Of a DNA stretch of 64,000 nucleotides, positions 1 to 8,771 are shown one piece after another. The notes below the pieces were generated by a model, which was given only the letters and a program-made list of their open reading frames with translations, was not told the DNA's origin and searched no databases. The DNA lies in NCBI RefSeq assembly GCF_900188025.1, contig NZ_FZNO01000014.1, positions 62,001 through 126,000 of the forward strand, in the 5' to 3' direction. The position numbers were made by a program, and so were the translations under genes. The DNA is from Blastococcus mobilis. GTDB lineage: Bacteria; Actinomycetota; Actinomycetes; Mycobacteriales; Geodermatophilaceae. Position 1 is the stretch's first letter. Every line of letters starts with the position of its first letter.

Positions 1-1142
1 ACAACCTGCCCTACGGCGTCTACTCCGTCGCGGGCTCGCCACCCCGGGTCGCCACCCGCCTCGGCGACACCGTGATCGATCTCGCCGTCCTGCTGGCTGA
101 CGACGTGTTCGCCGCCCCGTCGCTGAACGGCTTCATGGCCCAGGGGTACGACCGGTGGGTCGCCGTCCGACGGGAGATCGCCGAGCGCGTGACCGGCGAC
201 CTCCCGGACGAGGCGCTGCACGACCTCGCCGACGTCACGCTGCACCTTCCGGTCGAGGTGGCCGACTACGTCGACTTCTACGCGTCCGAGCACCACGCGG
301 CCAACCTCGGCCGGCTCTTCCGGCCGGACAACCCCGATCCGCTGATGCCCAACTGGAAGCACCTGCCGGTCGGCTACCACGGGCGTGCGGCCTCGATCGT
401 CGTCTCGGGCACCGACATCGTGCGGCCGTGCGGCCAGCGCAAGGGCAAGGACGACCCGGCCCCGGTGTTCGGGCCCTCGGTGCGGCTGGACATCGAGGCG
501 GAGCTCGGCTTCGTCGTCGGCACCGGGTCGGCGATGGGGGAGACCGTGCCGGTCGAGGAGGCCGAACGGCACATCTTCGGGGTCGTGCTGTTCAACGACT
601 GGTCTGCCCGCGACATCCAGGCCTGGGAGTACGTGCCCCTGGGCCCCAACCTCGGGAAGTCCTTCGCGTCCACCATCTCGCCGTGGGTCGTGCCGCTGCT
701 GGCGCTGGAGCCGGCCAAGGTGCCCACCCCCGTCCAGGACCCGGAGCCCCTGCCCTACCTCGCGATGGAGCGTCCGTGGGGGCTGGACGTCGACCTGTCG
801 GTGCAGTGGAACGGTCACGAGGTCAGCCGCCCGCCCTACCGGGAGATGTACTGGTCGCCGGCCCAGATGCTGGCGCATTTGACCGTGAACGGCGCCCCGT
901 CGCGCACCGGGGACGTCTTCGCCTCGGGCACGATCTCGGGTCCGGACAAGGACACCCGGGGCGCGTTCATCGAGCTCACCTGGGGCGGTGCCGACCCGGT
1001 GTCCGTCGGCGGCGAGCAGCGCACCTTCCTCGAGGACGGCGACGAGGTGACCCTCTCCGCATCGGCCCCCGGGCCGGGTGGCACCAGGCTCGGCTTCGGC
1101 GAGGCCCGCGGACGGATCCTGCCCGCGCGGAAAATCTCCTGA
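1..1142 (+). CDS. fahA: Fumarylacetoacetase, 5' end outside window
   Basis: Last enzyme of tyrosine/homogentisate breakdown: it hydrolyses fumarylacetoacetate to fumarate and acetoacetate in the cytosol. The reading frame is open from base 3 (NLPYGVYS...), so the true start lies upstream; about 379 residues are visible of a family usually 400-430 long. Family motifs are present: DYVDFY and SEHHA (active-site Asp and His), DIEAELGFVVG (metal-binding Glu pair), FNDWSARDIQ (metal Asp) and GKSFASTISPWVV (catalytic Lys region). The stop TGA is at 1140-1142. No other tyrosine-pathway gene is visible, but homogentisate dioxygenase would commonly lie upstream. The product call is firm; only the N-terminus is unknown. 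Confidence 0.95.
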   Translation, partial: NLPYGVYSVAGSPPRVATRLGDTVIDLAVLLADDVFAAPSLNGFMAQGYDRWVAVRREIAERVTGDLPDEALHDLADVTLHLPVEVADYVDFYASEHHAANLGRLFRPDNPDPLMPNWKHLPVGYHGRAASIVVSGTDIVRPCGQRKGKDDPAPVFGPSVRLDIEAELGFVVGTGSAMGETVPVEEAERHIFGVVLFNDWSARDIQAWEYVPLGPNLGKSFASTISPWVVPLLALEPAKVPTPVQDPEPLPYLAMERPWGLDVDLSVQWNGHEVSRPPYREMYWSPAQMLAHLTVNGAPSRTGDVFASGTISGPDKDTRGAFIELTWGGADPVSVGGEQRTFLEDGDEVTLSASAPGPGGTRLGFGEARGRILPARKIS

Positions 1143-1267
1143 CACCGCTGACCGGCCCGACCGGGAGGCGATGACGTGGACGTCCGAGCGGGGTGCCGAC
1201 AACCCAGGAGCGAGGCGCCCCCGAAGTCGCTGGGGCGAGCAGGGAGGTCTGTGGGTAGGGCTCGAGG

Positions 1268-1762
1268 GTGATCGAGTCGGATCAGGTGGACGTGGTCATC
1301 GAGAGTCCTCGCGGCAGCCGCAACAAGTACGAGTTCGATGAGGAACGCGGCGTCATGCGGCTCGACCGGCGCATCGTGGGCGCAGTGACCTTTCCTGCCG
1401 ACTACGGATTCGTCCCGGGGACGGTAGGGGAGGACGGGGAGCCGCTGGACGCCCTGGTTCTTCTCGACGAGCCGACCTATCCCGGCATCTGGGTGGTGGC
1501 CCGAGTCGTCGGGGTGTCGTGGATCGGTACCCGCACCGGACGCGAGGCGAAGCTGCTGTGCGTCCCTGTCGGTGACCCCGCCTACGAAGACGTCCACGAC
1601 CTCCCTGACCTTCCCCGCCATGTCGTTCAGGAGATCGGGCAGTTCTTCGACGTCTACAAGCAGCTCGACGACGGCACGACGACGACCGACGAAGGCCAGG
1701 ACGGGCGCGATGTCGCCATCCGGGTTCTCGCCGAAGCCCGCACCCGGTATCCCGGGACCTGA
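1268..1762 (+). CDS. ppa: Family I inorganic pyrophosphatase, divergent active site
   Basis: A 164-residue protein with the family I pyrophosphatase fold: RNKYEFDEE (Lys/Glu of the substrate pocket), LDRR, FPADYGFVPGT and DGEPLDALVLL. Normal enzymes hydrolyse pyrophosphate using four or more carboxylates that hold Mg2+. Here DGDPxD reads DGEPLD, and the second metal motif, normally DExGxD followed by xK, reads TRTGREAK, so two acidic residues are replaced by Thr and Arg and a third Asp by Glu. The length is normal and the frame is clean, so this looks like a diverged paralogue, not a broken gene. Its activity may be low or changed. The GTG start is the first one compatible with the family N-terminus. 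It stands alone after fahA. Confidence 0.85.
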   Translation: MIESDQVDVVIESPRGSRNKYEFDEERGVMRLDRRIVGAVTFPADYGFVPGTVGEDGEPLDALVLLDEPTYPGIWVVARVVGVSWIGTRTGREAKLLCVPVGDPAYEDVHDLPDLPRHVVQEIGQFFDVYKQLDDGTTTTDEGQDGRDVAIRVLAEARTRYPGT

Positions 1763-2123
1763 TCTCCGCGGAACAGCGGCGGCGGAGTCTTCCCGGTGGG
1801 TGCTGGGCTCCATCGGGTGGCGCGGCGCCTGGCCGCGACCGCCGGCACGGGGCACGCCTGGTCATCCATCAGGGCCGCTCCGGCCCCACGGCGTGGGAAC
1901 TGGCTGTGACAGTCGGGTATGTCCGCGGGCGGCGAGCAGATTGACGTTCACACGGCCTTCGGGCCGGGTGAACCGTGGGTGCGTGATGGTTCTGCCGGTC
2001 AGCACCCGCTCGGCGCGGACGGTGGCCCCCCTGGTGCCGCTCCTCGGCAGCTGTCCTGCTCGGCCACGGCCGTCCGCGTACGCAAGTGGAGAGCACGGGG
2101 GGCTCGAGGGTCCCTACACAGGA

Positions 2124-2154
2124 CAGCGGCGACACCGCTCGGGTGTCGCCGCTG
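2124..2154 (-). terminator. Hairpin, probable displaced tRNA-Lys terminator
   Basis: A perfect 13-bp stem, CAGCGGCGACACC at 2124-2136 and its complement at 2142-2154, with a 5-nt loop. It lies 17 bp beyond the tRNA-Lys 3'-end copy at 2171. Before any element inserted, this would have sat directly downstream of the minus-strand tRNA-Lys gene now at 36447, so it is probably that gene's original terminator. It could also end the pyrophosphatase transcript. Bases 1763-2123 hold no gene that I can support, and 2210-2424 are featureless up to the integrase relic. Confidence 0.6.
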
Positions 2155-2170
2155 GTCAGGATCGTGCGTG

Positions 2171-2209
2171 GTGCGCCATCAGGGACTCGAACCCCGAACC
2201 CGCTGATTA
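2171..2209 (-). repeat. Left att site: tRNA-Lys 3'-end copy
   Basis: This 39-bp stretch is identical to the 3' half of the complete tRNA-Lys gene at 36447-36519, from GTGCGCCATCAGGGACTCG through the T arm to CTGATTA in the anticodon arm. It then diverges (GAAGTC in place of AGAGTC). It has no anticodon 5' half or acceptor 5' strand, so it cannot make a tRNA. Same-orientation copies occur at 17694 and 36446. Duplicated tRNA 3' ends of this kind mark the outer ends of elements inserted by tyrosine integrases, and this one is the outer left end of the 34-kb mobile region. Confidence 0.9.
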
Positions 2210-2424
2210 GAAGTCGCGTGAGTTGATCACTCCTGGATCTTGTGGAGAAGTGTTGTAAACGGGCAGGTCAAGGCATGCATCGATTGATGGCCAAGGTCGA
2301 AGATCGTCGGTGGATGCCGGGCGTTTCTGATGAGTAAACGGTGACTAACCGATGGCCGACGTCCGTATGCTGTGGCCCCCGAACGTCGCTCTCCGGCGCG
2401 ACCGTGACTCCGAGCGGGGGCCTC

Positions 2425-2940
2425 GTGGCAAGACCCGCATCTGGAACTCGGCACCCACGGGCGCGTCCGGATCTACCCGGACCCCGGCCGGATACCGCGC
2501 CGTGTGCCGCTACCGGGACTGGGACGGAGTCACGCGCCTGGTCCAGCGGCAGGCCAAGACCAAGGGCGCGGCTGAGCGCGCCCTCGCCCGGGCTGCGAGA
2601 CCGGGGGCGATCGGGGAGGGACCACGCGATCACGCCCGACACCAAGATGGCCGTGCTCGCGGAGAAGTGGTTCAGCGAACTCGAGGGCAGAAGTCCGTCG
2701 ACCATGCAGGCATACCGCGATCGGCTCGATCGCCAGGTCCTCTCGGCGCCAGGCAACGTGCGGGTGCGTGAGATCAGCGTCGGTCTGCTCGATCGTCACC
2801 TGGCGGCCGTGCGGGCATCGCACGGCGCGGCGCTGGCGAAGATGACCAAGTCCGTCATCAGCGGCATGTGTGGCCTGGCCTGCCGCCACGATGCCATGAA
2901 GTCCAACCCCTGCCGGGACGTGGCCCGCATCCCCAGCCGG
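2425..2940 (+). pseudogene. Tyrosine integrase, N-terminal half, multiply frameshifted
   Basis: Three reading frames must be joined to read one integrase N-terminus: LELGTHGRVRIYPDP, then AGYRAVCRYRDWDGVTRL, then DRGRSGRDHAITPDTK and a core-binding domain (AVLAEKWFSEL, SPSTMQAYRDRLDRQVL, ALAKMTKSVISGMCGL, NPCRDVARI). This needs at least three frameshifts. At about 2935-2945 the homology stops and the 3' end of the opposing relaxase gene begins, so the whole catalytic domain (Arg, His-x-x-Arg, Tyr) is missing. It sits next to its att site, as the better preserved integrase of element B does. The product is certainly non-functional. Confidence 0.85.
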
Positions 2941-5900
2941 GCGTGCTCGCGGGCATGCTGGGTGGTGTCGGCGGCGGCGCGCAGCGCGGCGTGCTCGGGG
3001 TGGGCGTGTTCGGCGGCGCGGCGCGCGGAGGCGTTCAGCGCCGCCGACAGTGCGGGTCGATCGTCGAACCAGCCGGCGACCCGGGCGAGCTGCCCGGGCT
3101 CAGTCGGCAGCGCCGGCACGTGCGGGCGCCACCGGTTGGCCCAGTCGACCATCTGCTCGCCCGCTCGCGCGACGGCGGCCCGCCGGAGTCCGAGCCGGCC
3201 GGGCCCGTCGAGTACGACTCGCGCCGCCGCGTGGGCGGCGCCGCGTTCCTTGTCCCAGCGGCGGAGCAGCGTGTCGCGGAGCCGGTCTGCCTCGGCGGCG
3301 ACCCTCGCCCCGCTGGTCTCAGCTCGCTGCTGCGCCTGTTCTGCGGCGAGGGCGGCCCGCCGGTAGGTGCCGGTGAGGGCGGCCAGCCGGTGGGCCCAGT
3401 CTGGCTGGAGCACGATGAGCTCCCGCAGCGCCTCGCGGATCGGCTCCTGGTAGGCGAGCCGGTCCCGGCAGCGCTGCTCGGCCGTCCATGCCGCGTGCAG
3501 CTCGGTGAGTATCTGGACGAGCGGTCGGGGTGGGGCGTAGCGGGCGGCCTCGTCGGCGGCGAGCTCGGCGGCGAGCTCGGCGGCGTGGGCGGGGCCGAGG
3601 TCGGCGCGGTGGCGGGCGAACACCGCCATCCACTGCCTGCGGGCCTCGGCGAGATCAGGAGCGACGAGGTGGGCGGTGTTGGCGGTGCGCCCGCGGGTCA
3701 TGCCGACGTAGGCGGCCGCGGCGCCGGTGTGCTCGCCGATGACTACGTGCGCCGCGGTGACGGTCCAGGTGTCGCGGTTGGCCACGCCCAGGTCCCGGTC
3801 GTTGCGGCGGGTGGCGATCTGGTCCCCGGCGCCGATCCGCTGTCCCGCCTTGGTCGCGACAACGCTCGTGTCGTCGACGCGGCCGTCGGCCACCCGCCGG
3901 GCCCGAATGGCGGCGTTGAGCGCGGCGGCCTGCTCGCGGGTGTCCACCACCACGGCCACCGCCCCCCGTCGGCATCCGCGGCCGAGGCAAGCAGGGCCAG
4001 CGACTCCTGCCGGGCGACAGGATCGGCGTGCAGGCAGATCTGGCCTCGAGGTGCAGCGCGTCGAACACCGCCTTCGGGTCGTCGTCGCGGCGCATGGCCA
4101 GGGTCAGCTCGGCGTAGTCGGTGTCCGGCACCGTCCGACCGGCATCGTCGGTGCGGACGAACCGGTGCACCGCATCCAGGGTCAGGCAGGCGGCCGGGTC
4201 GGCTGCGCGGAGGGCGAGGTCGAGGACGCCGCCGCGGCCGACCGCGGGCAGCTGGTGGCGGTCGCCGAGCAGGGCGACCCGGACCTGGCATTCGTCGGCC
4301 ACGGTCAACAAGCCGCGGGCCGTGTCCTGGTCGAGCATGCCCGCCTCGTCCACCACCAGAAGATCCCCCGGCCGCAGCCGTGCTCCGTCGCCCGTCCCGG
4401 CGTAGACGGTGCCGGTGACGGGGTCGGCCTGCCCGACGGTGAGCCGAGTCCAGGCGCCGTCGCCGGTCCAGCGCCAGCCGTGCTGGAAGGCCAGCCAGGC
4501 CGCCGAGCCGGTGGCCACGCCGACCTCTCCGGAGGCGACCTTGGCCGCCTTCAGCGTCGGGGTGACCACCATCAGCCGGCGTCCCCGGTCGGCCATCAGC
4601 TTCCGGGTGGCGGCGAGGGTGGTGGTCTTGCCGGCGCCCGCCGCGCCCTCCACCACGACCAGCGGCCGGTCGCCGGCGAGCGCCGCCGCGGTGGCGGCCT
4701 GCCCGGCATCCAGCTGGTCCCGGCCGGCCGCCAGGTCCGGCCGGAGGTCGGCGTCAGACCCGCGATGGGTGCCGCGGGCGGCGAGCCGGGCGGCCAGGTC
4801 GGCCTCGACCTCGACCACCGCCGGCGAGGTCCACGCCCGGACGTGCTCGGGCAGGGCAGCGTGCTCCAGCAGCGGCACGCAGCGGGTCAGGGCGCGGGCG
4901 GTGAGGTCCTCGGCCAGCTCGGCGCGGACCCCGGCCTCGACCACCATGCCCGCGCCGGCGATGAGCCGTTCGGCCTCGACGCGGAGGTCGGCGGCGTTCC
5001 ACGCCGAGCGGCCCGCGGCCAGCCGGATGAGGATCTGCTCCACGGTGCGGTCGCGGTCCAGCGCGCCGACCGAAGTAGGCCGCAGGGCGACCGGCTGCTC
5101 CGGGTCACGGTAGCCGAGCGCGGCCAGTTCGCCCCGCCACCGCGCGATCAGGTCGGCGCTCGAGCGGGGGGTGACCTTGTCCGGGCGGCCGTCGGCCCAC
5201 GCCCGGGTATCCCACGCCCACCGCCGCGCCGGGCCCGGGTGTTCGCCGGGGTGCGCCGTCATCCAGTCGCGTTCGTAGCGGTCCCGATTGCGGCCGATCT
5301 GCGCCGCCCGCGCGCTGAACGGACCGATGTACTCGGCGAGCTCCAGTATTTCTCCAGTTGCATCAACGGTGTAGCCGTGGGCGGCCAGCGCGGCCTGGAA
5401 CTGCGGATCGCAGGCGACCGCGGCGTGGCCGATCCCGTTGACGGCAGCGAGGAAGTCGCGGACGCCGACGGTGTGCAGGCCGCGCCATTGCCCGGCCGCG
5501 AAGACTCGCGCGTTGATCTGCAGGTGCAGGTGCAGGTGCAGGTGCAGGTGCAGGTGCAGGTGCAGGTGCATATGCCGGTGCGGATCTCCGGCGCGGGAGG
5601 TGTAGTGTCGCACTGTCACCGCCTCCAGCACCTCGACGGGTACCTGCACCTGCCCGCCCCGCGGGCCCACCCGGGTGGTCGCATGCCCAGTGAGCCAGCC
5701 GATGATCTCGGTGGCAGCATGATCTTGGGCCGCGTCGTAGGCGGCGGCGATGTCCGGGTGCACCGCCGCCGCCAGCGACCAGGATTTCGGGCCGTTGACC
5801 ACCACCTCGACGAACCGCACCGCCCGCTCATCGGTCCGCAGCCGCCCGCGCGGCTCACTGGTGTCAGGATCCCGGCCGGCCACCCAGGTCTCGTAGGTCT

Positions 5901-6069
5901 CGCCGGTCAGCGCCGCCCGCTCCTCCACTCGCCCGCCGAGGCCCGCGAAACGGCGGGCCAGGCCGCTCCCCTCGGCCAGGTAGTAGTCATCCGCCCGGCC
6001 CCGGTCGGCCTCCAGGTACTGCCGGGCGGCGGCCGGCGGGCCGGCGTAGACCTTCATTCCGCCATGCAA
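2941..6069 (-). pseudogene. MobF (TrwC-type) relaxase-helicase, frameshifted and 3'-truncated
   Basis: A conjugative relaxase that nicks oriT and unwinds DNA. It starts MHGGMKVYAG. The relaxase domain carries GPKSWSLAAAVHP and the histidine triad region RHYTSRAGDPHRH, followed by an (HL)8 run (see repeat at 5521). The RecD-like helicase domain has a Walker A motif EGAAGAGKTTT, Walker B VVDEAGML and LLGDRHQLP. Two losses of frame, near 4050 and in a G6 tract near 3965, separate VFDALH, RGQICLHADPVARQ and VAVVVDTREQAAALNAA. The C-terminal coiled region ends abruptly near 2941 at the junction with the integrase relic. A close paralogue lies at 30330. The product call is strong; it is inactive as written unless the shifts are sequencing errors. 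Confidence 0.9.
5521..5568 (-). repeat. CAGGTG x8 hexanucleotide repeat in relaxase active site
   Basis: Eight perfect tandem copies of CAGGTG. Read on the minus strand within the relaxase, they encode eight His-Leu dipeptides between DPHRHM and QINARV. The paralogue at 30330 has only DPHWHLHLQ at this place. The family's metal-binding motif is histidine-x-histidine here, so the repeat inserts about seven extra HL units, in frame, into the catalytic metal site. It is a coding microsatellite, not a CRISPR: there are no spacers. Confidence 0.97.
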
Positions 6070-6120
6070 TTACCAACGCCACCCAACAACGGCCATCACA
6101 TCACCCCGTTAAATGCCGGT

Positions 6121-6172
6121 GGGCCCCGCCAGGCGGGCCCGAACTACCCATATTGGTAGCATGCGTGCCGTC
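6121..6172 (-). other. Candidate oriT/control region upstream of relaxase A
   Basis: On the minus strand, before the relaxase start, are GACGGCACGCATGCTA (6157-6172), an inverted repeat CTACC/GGTAG (6144-6159, overlapping it by 3 bp), and a GC hairpin (6121-6140). The same order (the 16-mer, a short inverted repeat overlapping its end, then a GC hairpin) precedes the relaxase of element B at 30229-30279. MobF relaxases usually nick an oriT next to their own gene, so this conserved block is the best candidate for oriT or a relaxase operator. The nic position cannot be placed from sequence. Confidence 0.5.
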
Positions 6173-6175
6173 GGG

Positions 6176-6483
6176 AAGTGAAGGCTTGAATGCTGACGGA
6201 AATGATTGTGACTCTTGGTTGACGGGGCCGGAAGGAGGTCAGCCTATTGGCTATTTATGGCGGCTTTCGATTGTTTCGGGAGCTGCCGGGCCTGGCAGAT
6301 AGGGTGTCTCGGCGGACACAAACCCCGGTCTGGGCCCGTCTGGGCCCGGATGCGACCGGACTCCGAGGGGCGGACGAGGAGGGCATCGCGTCCAATTGAC
6401 CGGAGAGAAGTCGTCGGCGGGTCGGGGGCTCGAGTCGGCCCCGGGTAGACCGCGCGCTCGGGGAACGACGAGCAGGGGGAGCG
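6176..6483. other. Intergenic region before capA
   Basis: About 300 bp between the relaxase control region and capA, less GC-rich than its surroundings over 6180-6290. It holds a TTGACG hexamer on the plus strand near 6217 and a doubled TCTGGGCCCG at 6330-6350. It probably contains the capA promoter, but I cannot pick convincing -35/-10 pairs. No open frame here resembles a gene. Confidence 0.4.
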
Positions 6484-8568
6484 ATGAAGCGCTGGTGGCT
6501 GCCGCTCGCGGCGGTCTTCGTCGTCGCACTCGCCGCCACGGTCGTGGTCCTCACCCGGTCCGGCGAGGCGTCCGGTCCGGCCGAGGACGGAACCGGGTTG
6601 GTGGCGAGGATCGTCGATGAGCAGGGTCGCCGGCTCGCGCGGACAGAGGTACGCCTTGGCACGGGCGAGACACTGACCACCGACGACGACGGCCACGTCC
6701 GTGCGCCCCTGTCCGGCGGCGCCCAACTCGTGACCGTCACGGCGGAGGGCCACCTGCCGAGGACACAAGCGGTGGCGCCGGGGACACCGACCGAGGTCCG
6801 GCTCACCTCGGACCCCGAGGGAACCGTCTCGCTCCGCTTTGGCGGGGACGTGATGTTCGGTCGCCGGTTTTATGACTACAACGACGACGGGGACCGCAGC
6901 GACGGCCTGCTTCGAGACGGCGCGTCCGTCGCCGAACACGCCGCGCTCCTCGCCGAAGTCCGCCCCCTGCTCGAGGACGCCGACGTCACCGTGGTCAACT
7001 ACGAGACGCCTGTGGCGGACCAGCCCTGGGTCGACCCGACCCAACCGCGACCGCCGAGCTCTCACCCGACCAAGGACTACGTCTTCGCCAGCGCGCCCGC
7101 CTCCGCGCAGGCACTCGTCGACTCTGGAGTCGACGTGGTCTCCCTGGGCAACGACCACGTGTTCGATGCCCTCGCGGGGGGCCTGGATCAGACCCTGGCA
7201 ACGCTCGACGAGGCCGGACTTCCACACTTCGGGGCCGGGCGCACGGTCGGCGAGGCCTGGACGCCTGCCGTCATCGAGCGCAAGGGCCAGCGCCTGGCCT
7301 TCCTCGGGTGTACCACGATCACCGGCACCGAGCACCCCATTCCCTACGTCGCCGGCGAGGGGCAAGGCGGCGCCGCCCAGTGCAGCACCGAACGCCTGCA
7401 GCGCGAGGTCCGCAACGCCCGCGCCGAGGCCGACGTCGTCGTCGTGATGATCCACGGAGGCGGGGAGTACGAGGCTCGACAGACCGAACACGTCCGGCAG
7501 CTCTCCGCCGTGGCCACCGCTGCGGGAGCAGCGATGGTGGTCGACGGGCATCCCCACGTGGTCGGTGGGGTGCGCCTGGAGGGCGGAGCGCTGGTTGCCG
7601 AGACGATGGGCAACCTGCTGTTCGACCAGACTGTGTGGCCGACCTTCCTGTCCTATCTGCTGAGGGTGGACGTCCGCGGCGGCCGGCCGGTCCAGACGAC
7701 CGTCGACCCGACCTTCAACGAGGGCTACCTCCCGCGTCCCACGGTCGGCGCCCTCGCCGACGCGGCCGCCCGCCGGGCCGTCGGCCTGACCCCCGGGCCC
7801 AGCGCCCACTTGCAGCCTCCGGGAGCGGTCTTCACCGCCGCCGAGCCCCCACCGGCCGAGACCGTCGAGTACGACCTCGACGGCGGGACCGTGGCCCGTC
7901 TCGCACGAGGATGGTGGGTGCAGGGCGTCCGTGGGGAGGCCGGCTCGCAGGTGGGGATGGGTGAGGACCTGCTGTGGACGGGGTCGTTCGAGGACATGGA
8001 CACCGACCCGCAGACCGACGGCGCACACGGCTGGTCCCTGAGCCCGACCGCCCAGGTAACTGCCGCGGCCGCCTGCTCCGGTGCGGTCGGCGTCGAACTG
8101 AGTCGGAGCCCGGTCAGCACGGAGGACGCCATCGCCACCCCCGAGCACCGACAACTGGTCACCCCCGGGGCCCAGCTGTCCCTCCTCGCCGACGTCCGCG
8201 ACGCCTCGGAGGGAGCCACGCTCGAGCTGCGGTGGTATCCCGACACCAAGGGAGGCAGCACGTCCACCACCACCGTGTCCGTCCCCGCCGGGTCCTACGA
8301 CGAGGGCTGCCGGCAGGTCCGGATCGACGCGACGGTGCCCGAGGGGATCGTCGCGGTGCAGCCGATGGTGCGCCTACCTCCCACCCTCGACGTCCAGTTC
8401 GCCGCCCATCTGGCGGTGGACGACGTCCAGCTGGTCCAGTGGACGGCGCCTGGGGAGTACGGCCGCCGGTATCCGGTCGTGGACATCCGGGCCGACGCCA
8501 CCCTGGTCCTGGCCCGCGACAGCGCGCTCTCCGACGAACCCATGGCCGGGACCTCGGCGTCGCCCTGA
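6484..8568 (+). CDS. capA: CapA/PgsA-type poly-gamma-glutamate biosynthesis protein
   Basis: A 694-residue membrane-anchored, surface-facing protein. Residues 1-25 are a signal anchor (MKRWWLPLAAVFVVALAATV). Residues 40-110 look like a small beta-sandwich (carboxypeptidase regulatory-like). Residues 120-420 are the PGA_cap metallophosphatase-like domain, with FGGDVMFGRRF, VVNYETP, SLGNDHVFD, MIHGGGEY, VDGHPHVVGGV and MGNLLFDQ. A C-terminal beta-rich region of about 220 residues is longer than usual. CapA partners CapB and CapC in making and exporting gamma-linked polyglutamate. An AGGGGGAG ribosome site precedes the ATG. It is separated from capBC by a sensor gene and lies on the other strand, unlike the usual capBCA operon. 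Product confident; the polymer made is inferred. Confidence 0.9.
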   Translation: MKRWWLPLAAVFVVALAATVVVLTRSGEASGPAEDGTGLVARIVDEQGRRLARTEVRLGTGETLTTDDDGHVRAPLSGGAQLVTVTAEGHLPRTQAVAPGTPTEVRLTSDPEGTVSLRFGGDVMFGRRFYDYNDDGDRSDGLLRDGASVAEHAALLAEVRPLLEDADVTVVNYETPVADQPWVDPTQPRPPSSHPTKDYVFASAPASAQALVDSGVDVVSLGNDHVFDALAGGLDQTLATLDEAGLPHFGAGRTVGEAWTPAVIERKGQRLAFLGCTTITGTEHPIPYVAGEGQGGAAQCSTERLQREVRNARAEADVVVVMIHGGGEYEARQTEHVRQLSAVATAAGAAMVVDGHPHVVGGVRLEGGALVAETMGNLLFDQTVWPTFLSYLLRVDVRGGRPVQTTVDPTFNEGYLPRPTVGALADAAARRAVGLTPGPSAHLQPPGAVFTAAEPPPAETVEYDLDGGTVARLARGWWVQGVRGEAGSQVGMGEDLLWTGSFEDMDTDPQTDGAHGWSLSPTAQVTAAAACSGAVGVELSRSPVSTEDAIATPEHRQLVTPGAQLSLLADVRDASEGATLELRWYPDTKGGSTSTTTVSVPAGSYDEGCRQVRIDATVPEGIVAVQPMVRLPPTLDVQFAAHLAVDDVQLVQWTAPGEYGRRYPVVDIRADATLVLARDSALSDEPMAGTSASP

Positions 8569-8771
8569 GGACCCCGACCGGACGTCCCGACCGGACCTCC
8601 GCGCAACTCTCCAGTGCGCCCCGGTGACCGGCAAACGGGACGTCCGGTGGTCGACCGCCAGGGCCCCGGGAGGCGGACCATGGTGACCGGCGCGACGGCT
8701 TGGCTCGGTCCTCGATCGGTCACACCGTCACCTCCCGCCGACGGACCCCGACACCGAGGAGTGGTGGACTC

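Noticed and set aside
2171-2209. tRNA gene at the left repeat (and again at 17694)
   Set aside because: Only the 3' half is present; no acceptor 5' strand, D arm or complete anticodon stem, so these are att copies.
5518-5574. Tandem repeat considered as a CRISPR or protein-binding array
   Set aside because: Unit is 6 bp with no spacers, and it encodes HL dipeptides in frame inside the relaxase.
3655-6159. Large plus-strand frame (about 810 codons) opposite relaxase A
   Set aside because: Antisense shadow of the relaxase: its His/Leu-type repeat and motifs belong to the minus-strand protein.
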